From: an uncultured Granulosicoccaceae bacterium
GTDB taxonomy: Bacteria > Pseudomonadota > Gammaproteobacteria > CALCKW01
Length of the DNA stretch: 57,132 nt
NCBI GenBank assembly: GCA_937965695.1
Contig: CALCKW010000017.1
Span: 1-57,132, forward strand
Reading direction: 5' to 3'
In this document: positions 50,866 through 57,132 of the stretch, in pieces
Position numbering within the stretch: the first letter of the stretch is position 1
How the letters are laid out: each line of letters starts with the position of its first letter
The notes under the pieces: generated by a model
The model's input: the letters and a program-made list of their open reading frames with translations, nothing else
The model's database searches: none
What the model was told of the DNA's origin: nothing
Position numbers and translations under genes: made by a program

Positions 50866-52071
50866 TTATATACTCTTTAGTCCTAAGTTCACTTGCAAAG
50901 TTTGCGGTGCCCTAAACTCCCAGCCAAAAAATTCTACGCCCGCCGGATCTTCGAGACGCATATCGGGAAAGCGTGTAATCAGAATAGAAAGTGCCAATTC
51001 TATTTGGGCTTGTGCAAACCAACGTCCAGCACAAAAGTGATGACCAAACCCAAAAGCTGCGTGGCCACCCTGCTGACGATAAAGATCAAATCGAGCTGGG
51101 TCAGTATACTTTGACTCATCGTGACAAGCCGATGATAAAACAGCAGAAACAGTCGCCCCTGCAGGAATAGTAACCCCGCCTAGTTCGACTGCTGTCACCG
51201 CTGTGCGCACTTGCGTGCCAATGGGCGCCATCCATCGCAAGCCCTCAGAAATTGCCGCCGGAAGATACTCGTCCTCATTTTGCTTTACTGCTGTAAAAAA
51301 CTGTCTTTCATTGAGCAAGGCAAACAAGGTTGTTGCTGCCGCGTGACCAGGTTCTTGCATCCCACCTAAGAGGGTTACCAGAACACTTGGCATAATTTCT
51401 TCACGAGAGCGGATTTGCTCTTCAGGCATGCCGCTTCGCAACATGTGAGATAGCGGGGTGTGATCATGCTCCTGTCTAATTCGGGTAAATATCGGATCTA
51501 GTGCAAGATTAATATCTGCAATGGTTTCTTCGCACAATCGTGCTCTCTCTGGGTCCGCGCCAAAATTGATTGCCCCCATCGCTAATCCATGAAACCAACT
51601 TCGCAGCGTTTCTGTATCGACATTTTTTAGCCCAAAAGTCTTTGCGAGGCACTGCACCGAGATCGGTTCAAAATAGGCAGACATCAAGTCCACATTAACT
51701 TGGCCCGCAAATGCATTGATGGCGTCTTCTGCAATAGGCGCGACTAGCTCGTCAATGTAGGCCTTTACCTTCGCCGGTAAATAGTGGGGAGCAATGCCAT
51801 TGCGTAAATTACTGTGCTCTTGCCCGTCACATTGAATGATCGCGGGGTCACCAAACGCAATCGATACAGGTGATCCTGGCGAATTTGCTGTAAACAAGTC
51901 TGCCGATTTGGTCACTGTTTGCACGTCGTCCCACCGAGTGACAAGCCAGCATTGCAATGCTGGCACATAGGCAACCGGAGCTTCCTTTCGCAGTCGCGCG
52001 TAGAGAGGATACGGGTCTTTCTCTATCTCATCGATGGTAATCGACTCTAGATACTGATTTATCGCAATCAT
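50866..52071 (-). CDS. Cytochrome P450 with atypical I-helix (GGxQEP)
   Basis: 401 residues, bacterial class size. Haem Cys in AFGFGHHFCAGRWFA (~350), ExxR in SEGLRW and the K-helix partner in DPARFDLYRQQ. The I-helix reads LLGGMQEPGHAA, where the usual acid-alcohol pair (ET/DT) is Glu-Pro. This changes proton delivery and is known in certain P450 subfamilies. No redoxin or reductase gene is adjacent. It lies 145 bases beyond the MFS exporter stop, in the same direction, so an oxidise-and-export unit is possible. No strong ribosome site was seen before the ATG. Confidence 0.88.
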   Translation of the reverse strand: MIAINQYLESITIDEIEKDPYPLYARLRKEAPVAYVPALQCWLVTRWDDVQTVTKSADLFTANSPGSPVSIAFGDPAIIQCDGQEHSNLRNGIAPHYLPAKVKAYIDELVAPIAEDAINAFAGQVNVDLMSAYFEPISVQCLAKTFGLKNVDTETLRSWFHGLAMGAINFGADPERARLCEETIADINLALDPIFTRIRQEHDHTPLSHMLRSGMPEEQIRSREEIMPSVLVTLLGGMQEPGHAAATTLFALLNERQFFTAVKQNEDEYLPAAISEGLRWMAPIGTQVRTAVTAVELGGVTIPAGATVSAVLSSACHDESKYTDPARFDLYRQQGGHAAFGFGHHFCAGRWFAQAQIELALSILITRFPDMRLEDPAGVEFFGWEFRAPQTLQVNLGLKSI

Positions 52072-52215
52072 TTTTTAGCCCATCGTTTATATATCAATGC
52101 AAATGTTAGAACGCATGTTTCAACGCTTGACTTTATGTCGCCAAATTGTCGATCAATACTATAGGAAAATTCTTTCAAACTAAGCAAGCATGCAACGCAA
52201 CACGGACTATAACCA

Positions 52216-53412
52216 CTAAAGTGCAGAGATAGCCTTTCTAGATTTCCAGACGTAAGCAAAAGCGAAAAAACTCGCGCAGAACATCACACCAGCTAAAGGT
52301 AGAGGCGTGCCATCGTACAGGGCGCTGATGAGTGCACCGCTCATTGCACCAGCGGTCATCTCCGTTGCTTTCAAGACAGAAGAAGCGGTGCCGCTTTGTT
52401 CCTTAAAAAAGTGCAAAAAATTGGTTTGAGCATTACTACTAATAAACCCAAGGGAGCTGATCACGAGTAGGACACATACCATAACCCAACGCGAAGCATC
52501 ATCGGCTAAGAAAGAAGTCATCAGCAACAAGCTAGTATTCACCAAGGTCAAGCGAACACCCCAGAGAAAGATCAACCGCGAATCAAAACGACGCAGCAAG
52601 AACGCATTGCCTCTATTCGCCAGCATAAGACAAACAACAAAGCCCGAAAAAATCAGCGGGAATTGAAGAGCAGAAACACCTGAATATTCGTTGAGTAAAA
52701 ATGCAGCTTGAGTGAGGTAACTTAAAAAGATGGCACTGGAACACACAGAGGCAATAAAGTAAGGGCGCGCCTCAAGTTGGAAAAATATAATACGGTAGTT
52801 AGTTAATGCTTTGTTAATTGAGAATGCAGGCAAAGTAATGGATTTGTCACGACTCTCTGGCAAAAAAGCCTTGGCTAATAGCACCAGTACAAAAGCGTAG
52901 AGTGCTAAAAAACTAAATATGGATCGCCACCCCCAGAAAGCTAATAACACCGAGCCAACAATCGGCGCCGTCAGAGGAGCTGCCATCATAATAAAAGCGA
53001 CAGTGGTCATGACCTTGGCTGCCTCTTGGCGTTCAAAGCGATCGCGCACAATCGCCGGGACAATGACCGTAGTTACCCCACCACCAACCGCCTGAACAAA
53101 ACGAAGCGCAAGCAAACCCTCGTAGCTTTCGGTTAAAGTCATGACCAAGCTTGCCAAGGTAAAAACAACCAGACCTAGTACCCCCATCAATCGGCGACCA
53201 TAGTGGTCGCTCAAAGGCCCGCCCACCAAACTGCCCAACGCATAGCCGACAAAAAAGCTACTGATTGTCAGTTCGAGCTGATGCAGGCTATAGCCCAAGT
53301 CACTGGCCATGACACCCAGCGCCGGCAAATAGGCATCGATCGCAAAGGGGATGACAGAAATGATCGCAGCCAGCATAAAACTGAGCTGTGATGTATTAAG
53401 TGCTCTGGGCAA
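52216..53412 (-). CDS. Bcr/CflA-type MFS multidrug exporter
   Basis: 398 residues, twelve membrane helices. The DHA1 signature A is PLSDHYGRRLMGVLGLVVF, and SVIPFAIDAYLPALGVMASD and LGSLVGGP are usual for Bcr/CflA. Motif C (APIVGSVLLAFWGWRSIF) supports an antiporter. The start is TTG with AGAGA upstream (or ATG twelve codons in, at MLAAIISV). Such proteins export drugs, sulfonamides or amino-acid-related molecules. It precedes the P450 gene in the same direction, so the two may be made together. Confidence 0.88.
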   Translation of the reverse strand: MPRALNTSQLSFMLAAIISVIPFAIDAYLPALGVMASDLGYSLHQLELTISSFFVGYALGSLVGGPLSDHYGRRLMGVLGLVVFTLASLVMTLTESYEGLLALRFVQAVGGGVTTVIVPAIVRDRFERQEAAKVMTTVAFIMMAAPLTAPIVGSVLLAFWGWRSIFSFLALYAFVLVLLAKAFLPESRDKSITLPAFSINKALTNYRIIFFQLEARPYFIASVCSSAIFLSYLTQAAFLLNEYSGVSALQFPLIFSGFVVCLMLANRGNAFLLRRFDSRLIFLWGVRLTLVNTSLLLMTSFLADDASRWVMVCVLLVISSLGFISSNAQTNFLHFFKEQSGTASSVLKATEMTAGAMSGALISALYDGTPLPLAGVMFCASFFAFAYVWKSRKAISAL

Positions 53413-53667
53413 GGCGGTTCTCTTTGATGGGATTCAGGAGGTACTGTAGTTCAGACATCGGTAAGCGATCAATTTCTGGATCTGCCCATTGTCGATGAAT
53501 GATGCTGATGACTTGCATCTTGGCGGCGGCAGCTTAAAACTGCAACCCCTCTGCGGCATGTGTGCAGTGGGAGTGCTTACGACTCGATAAAGATTAAACC
53601 TAATCAAAGCGCTTAATGATTTGGCGCTCTGTTCCCCCCACGGCTTTGATTCAGTAAGCTAAGGAAC

Positions 53668-55317
53668 ATGAAACACTCACCGACGAAAGACTACGATTAC
53701 ATCATTGTTGGAGCCGGATCAGCAGGTTGCGTGTTAGCCAACCGTTTGACAGAAGATGGCAAGTATACTGTCTTAGTGCTGGAGGCTGGCCCGATGGATC
53801 GCCATTTGTTGATTCATATCCCCGCAGCGGTTTACCGCGTGTATAAAGATCGCAAATTAAATTGGAACTACATCACCGAAGGTGAACCACAAGCCCATAA
53901 CCGCAGCATCAATATGCCGCGCGGTAAAGTGGTCGGTGGCTCTTCTTCAATCAATTCCATGGTTTATATGCGAGGCCATCCCTTTGACTATGACCGGTGG
54001 GGGGAAGACTTTAATCTACCGCAATGGAATTACGCCCAATGCCTGCCCTACTTTAAAGCAGGTGAAGCCAGTGACCGAGGAGCCGATGACTGGCGTGGCG
54101 ACTCGGGGCCACTGAGCACCACCCGAGGCAAACTAGACAGCCCGCTTTTTGATGCGTTTTTAGAAGCAGGTAAACAATCCGAACACGGCTATTCCGAGGA
54201 TCTCAACGGCTACAAACCTGAGGGCATTGCCCGCTTCGACAACACCACACGAAACGGTCGTCGCTGCAGTGCCTCAGTCGCTCATCTTCGCCCCGCTTTG
54301 CGGCGCAAAAATTGTTCGCTGTTAACGGGCGCATGGGTGCAAAGAATCGTCTTCGATGGCCAACGTGCTTCAGGGGTCGAGTTTAAACATCAAGGTGACC
54401 ACAAGACCGTCTCGGCAAGACGCGAAGTGATTCTCGCTGGTGGTGCCATCAACTCACCTCAAACGTTGATGTTGTCAGGTATTGGACCCGCCGACCACCT
54501 GAGAGCGCACGGTATTGAGCTAAAACTGGATCTGCCTGGCGTAGGTCAAAATTTGCAAGAACACCCAACCGTGATCGTCAAATACGCCTGCACTCAAGCG
54601 ATGAAGATTCACCGCGCCTTGAACCCCATGAACCAACTATTAGCTGGTGCACAGTGGATGCTAAAGCGCGGCGGGCCCGCGACGTCCGTATTTTGGGAAG
54701 CAGGTGGTTTGATCCGCAGCAGCCCCGAAATGGACTACCCAGACATCGAGCTGCAATTTGGTCCAGCGGGTTTTGATATCGGAAGCGATGGAAAAATCTC
54801 ACTCGATCAGGCATTTTCAATACATGTTGATCAGTCTCGGCCCAGCAGTGTTGGGCACATCGAACTTCGGTCGGCAAATCCTACTGACAAGCCAAAGTTG
54901 CATTTCAACTATCTTTCAACAGAAGATGACAGGCGCAGACTAATTCAAGGTATTCGCAAGACGCGCGAGATCATTGCGCAAAAGGCCTTTGATGCCTATC
55001 GTGGTGTGGAAATTCTTCCAGGCCCACAGCTGACATCAGACAAAGATCTCCTTGGATACATCAAGGCCAACTTGGACACCGACTATCATCCCTCATGCAG
55101 CTGCCGCATGGGCACAGACAGCGATGCGGTTGTGGATGAAGAAATGCGTGTTCAAGGGATTGAGGGATTACGGGTTGTCGACGCTTCGGTCATGCCACGC
55201 ATTATCAGCGCAAACCTGAACGCGCCAGTCCAAATGATCGCCGCCCGAGCAGCTGACTTTATATTGGGTAAAGCGCAACTTGAACCGACTCAGGCGAAGT
55301 ACCACTTTGATGGTTAA
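53668..55317 (+). CDS. GMC-family FAD oxidoreductase (choline dehydrogenase-like)
   Basis: 549 residues. FAD motif YDYIIVGAGSAGCVLANRL, GMC signature 1 GKVVGGSSSINSMVYMRG (~90), signature 2 GGAINSPQTLMLSGIGP (~265) and the C-terminal catalytic His region DYHPSCSCRMG followed by NLNAPVQMIAARAADF. It oxidises a primary alcohol to an aldehyde with FAD, passing electrons to the respiratory chain or oxygen. AAGGA is just before the ATG. The aldehyde dehydrogenase 260 bases downstream would take the product. BetI/BetT-type genes are absent, so betaine synthesis is not implied; polyol, PEG-like or fatty alcohols are alternatives. Confidence 0.9.
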   Translation: MKHSPTKDYDYIIVGAGSAGCVLANRLTEDGKYTVLVLEAGPMDRHLLIHIPAAVYRVYKDRKLNWNYITEGEPQAHNRSINMPRGKVVGGSSSINSMVYMRGHPFDYDRWGEDFNLPQWNYAQCLPYFKAGEASDRGADDWRGDSGPLSTTRGKLDSPLFDAFLEAGKQSEHGYSEDLNGYKPEGIARFDNTTRNGRRCSASVAHLRPALRRKNCSLLTGAWVQRIVFDGQRASGVEFKHQGDHKTVSARREVILAGGAINSPQTLMLSGIGPADHLRAHGIELKLDLPGVGQNLQEHPTVIVKYACTQAMKIHRALNPMNQLLAGAQWMLKRGGPATSVFWEAGGLIRSSPEMDYPDIELQFGPAGFDIGSDGKISLDQAFSIHVDQSRPSSVGHIELRSANPTDKPKLHFNYLSTEDDRRRLIQGIRKTREIIAQKAFDAYRGVEILPGPQLTSDKDLLGYIKANLDTDYHPSCSCRMGTDSDAVVDEEMRVQGIEGLRVVDASVMPRIISANLNAPVQMIAARAADFILGKAQLEPTQAKYHFDG

Positions 55318-55333
55318 TGAAACGGTTTCATTA
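55315..55333 (+). terminator. Hairpin overlapping the GMC gene stop
   Basis: TAATGAAA, loop CGG, TTTCATTA: a perfect eight-pair stem that includes the stop codon. It may slow or partly end transcription between the GMC and aldehyde dehydrogenase genes, or act as an operator. The following bases to 55576 hold no gene. Confidence 0.4.
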
Positions 55334-55576
55334 GACTTGCAAGCTGACTTCCACCTCTACGACACAGAACAAACTCACTCTCTTCGAGCTCACCCTGCAC
55401 GCAGCCTAAACAGCGACCAACTATCCCATTGAAGCGGCAGAATCTCAGACTCGATTCCGCCCCTGAAACCAGCACCTGATGGAGGCAAGTTCTGCTACTA
55501 TCCACGATCAAAATCGAGCGAAGTCTATTTGCGACGGCAACCTTCTTCCCAACCGAAATACACATTTGGAACATCT

Positions 55577-57010
55577 ATGAATTCAAGCCAGCACTACATC
55601 AACGGCCAGTGGACAGACTCTCAAGGCGGCCAAGCCGTAGACGTCATCAACCCATCTACAGAAGCTATTGCTGCTTCTATAACTTTAGGCAGTGAAGCTG
55701 ATACCAATGCAGCTGTTGCTGCAGCCAATGCGGCATTTGCTGGTTGGAGTGCTACCAGCAAAGAGCAACGGCTGGACTACCTGACTGCTATTGCCGAGCA
55801 ATATCAAAACCGCATGGACGAAATGGCTGTCGCTATTTCCACTGAGATGGGTGCTCCAATAGCGCTTTCACAGGCGGCGCAAGCGGCCGCAGGTCTTGGC
55901 CACCTAAAGACCACCATTCGCGAACTCAAAAACTTTGAGTTTGAGCGGGGCCTCAATGATCGCGCTCCCCATGATCGCATCCATTACGAACCTATTGGCG
56001 TCTGTGCTCTGATCACACCGTGGAACTGGCCCATGAACCAGGTCATTCTAAAAGTGGCTAACTCGCTGGCCACGGGCTGTACCTGTGTGTTGAAACCCTC
56101 TGAAATCGCTCCGCTCTCGTCTCTGCTGCTGGCTGAGATAATCGATTCGGCAGGACTCCCAGCGGGAGTGTTCAACTTAGTCAACGGTGACGGTGTAGGA
56201 GTTGGCAGTCAGCTTTCAGCACACCCTGATGTCGACATGGTCTCGTTTACGGGTTCGACCCGTGCGGGCATATTGATCAGTAAAGCAGCCGCTGATTCAG
56301 TCAAACGCGTAAGTCTCGAGCTTGGTGGTAAAGGCGCTAACATCGTGTTTGCCGACGCAGACGAAAAAGCGATTGTTCGCGGCGTGCGCCACTGCTTTAA
56401 TAATACGGGTCAATCTTGTAATGCACCGACCAGAATGTTGGTGGAACGTAGCCTCTACGATGAAGCGATACAGACCGCTGTAGAAACAGCCAACAAAACA
56501 ACTGTTGGCCAAGCTGCTGAAGACGGTCGCCACATTGGCCCTGTCGTCAGCCAATTGCAGTACGATAAAATTCAGGCCCTTATACAAGTAGGCATCGATG
56601 AAGGTGCAGAACTGGTTGCCGGCGGCACAGGCAAACCTGAAGGTTTTGAGCAAGGTTATTTTGTGAGACCCACCGTTTTTGCAGGTGTGCACAATCAAAT
56701 GCGCATCGCCCGCGAAGAAGTCTTTGGCCCTGTGCTATGCATCATCCCTTTTGACAGTGAAGAAGAAGCGATAGATATCGCCAACGATACACCCTACGGA
56801 TTGACCAACTACCTACAAAGCACTGACACAGATCGCATCCAACGTGTCGCGCGTAAGCTGCGTTCAGGCATGGTAGAAATCAACGGAAATTCTCGAAGTG
56901 CTGGCTCACCCTTCGGTGGCTATAAACAATCGGGCAACGGCCGCGAAGGCGGTGTTTGGGGCCTTGAGGATTTCCTAGAGGTTAAAGCGATCGGTGGCTG
57001 GCAAGTATAG
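55577..57010 (+). CDS. Aldehyde dehydrogenase
   Basis: 477 residues from the ATG at 55577 (the open frame begins earlier but MNSSQHYINGQW is the family start). Catalytic Glu in SLELGGKGANIV (~248) and Cys in NNTGQSCNAPTR (~281); NAD-binding LITPWNWPMNQVILKV and SFTGSTRAGI. The pattern is like the betaine/phenylacetaldehyde-type and PEG-aldehyde dehydrogenases. It probably turns the aldehyde made by the GMC oxidase into an acid. It lies 260 bases after the GMC gene, so it may have its own promoter. Confidence 0.9.
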   Translation: MNSSQHYINGQWTDSQGGQAVDVINPSTEAIAASITLGSEADTNAAVAAANAAFAGWSATSKEQRLDYLTAIAEQYQNRMDEMAVAISTEMGAPIALSQAAQAAAGLGHLKTTIRELKNFEFERGLNDRAPHDRIHYEPIGVCALITPWNWPMNQVILKVANSLATGCTCVLKPSEIAPLSSLLLAEIIDSAGLPAGVFNLVNGDGVGVGSQLSAHPDVDMVSFTGSTRAGILISKAAADSVKRVSLELGGKGANIVFADADEKAIVRGVRHCFNNTGQSCNAPTRMLVERSLYDEAIQTAVETANKTTVGQAAEDGRHIGPVVSQLQYDKIQALIQVGIDEGAELVAGGTGKPEGFEQGYFVRPTVFAGVHNQMRIAREEVFGPVLCIIPFDSEEEAIDIANDTPYGLTNYLQSTDTDRIQRVARKLRSGMVEINGNSRSAGSPFGGYKQSGNGREGGVWGLEDFLEVKAIGGWQV

Positions 57011-57070
57011 ACTTGCAAGCTTAGCCGAGTCATTTATTCAGCTAAGCATCAGTCTTGAGAAATAATCTCG

Positions 57071-57094
57071 CAAAGAACACCGCCGTGTTCTTTG
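57071..57094 (+). terminator. Ten-pair hairpin near window end
   Basis: CAAAGAACAC, loop CGCC, GTGTTCTTTG, 60 bases after the aldehyde dehydrogenase stop. There is no T run right after. Probable terminator or processing signal for this transcript. A weaker GCTTAGC/GCTAAGC pair precedes it near 57020-57046. Confidence 0.55.
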
Positions 57095-57132
57095 TGAACA
57101 GGGAACCTCCAAACAAATAAAAAGATATTGGG

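Noticed and set aside
57095..57132. AGGGAACCTCC at the window end as a third MITE end
   Set aside because: Only nine to ten bases match the element terminus and the following bases do not; a chance match cannot be excluded.

Overview
This 57 kb window looks like chromosome of a free-living, probably marine, gammaproteobacterium. The inference rests on protein families (TRAP transporter, ZrgA-type zinc operon, dCache-GGDEF-EAL protein, YghU-type glutathione transferase, GlxA-type AraC regulator) and on a base composition that looks close to 50% GC by eye. No rRNA, tRNA, CRISPR array, phage or plasmid backbone was recognised. The content is mostly accessory catabolism: small operons, each beside its own regulator, separated by decayed genes, so the region reads as a metabolic plasticity zone.

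Layout. 1-2406: a broken IS3-family transposase and a NERD-domain superfamily I helicase. 2407-3219: intergenic, with a dispersed-repeat-like stretch. 3220-6752: a four-gene catabolic operon (medium-chain dehydrogenase, enolase-superfamily enzyme, short-chain dehydrogenase, 2,4'-dihydroxyacetophenone dioxygenase-like cupin). 6819-9046: a membrane AraC regulator divergent from an alpha/beta hydrolase, with palindromes between them. 9216-12207: a PhyH-like oxygenase and an S9 peptidase lipoprotein. 12505-17907: an IclR regulator divergent from a DctPQM TRAP transporter, a small unknown protein and a beta-hydroxyacid dehydrogenase. 17908-19205: decayed sequence ending in a frameshifted GntR regulator. 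19645-25441: an intact GntR regulator, a GlxA-like regulator and a DapA-family enzyme / aldehyde dehydrogenase / FAD oxidase operon. The promoters before the GntR gene and before this operon are built alike and share an operator-like motif.

25517-35244: a chemoreceptor with an NrtS-like membrane domain, a PhyH oxygenase divergent from KduI, a glyoxalase-fold protein, a YjbR protein, a TetR/redoxin pair, two NTF2-like proteins, two truncated pseudogenes that abut head to head (an Old Yellow Enzyme and an Acg-like flavoprotein), an unknown protein and an NmrA-like protein. 35651-38836: a dCache-HAMP-PAS-GGDEF-EAL protein whose EAL domain lacks its general base. 38941-41650: two inverted copies of a roughly 160 bp MITE-like element flank a glutathione transferase and an M20 peptidase. 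41667-45302: a zinc-uptake-type operon. 45440-46346: a transporter pseudogene. 46474-50391: a 1305-residue protein that looks like a calcium-binding-repeat exoprotein fused to an OmpA-type porin. 50866-57010: a P450 with an MFS exporter, then a GMC oxidase with an aldehyde dehydrogenase.

The recurring scheme is uptake or release of a small organic compound, oxidation by a flavin or NAD enzyme, a C-N or C-O lyase or epimerase step, and aldehyde oxidation into central metabolism. Substrates are not fixed by sequence alone except for KduI. All calls come from reading the sequence and recalling family motifs; no database search was run.
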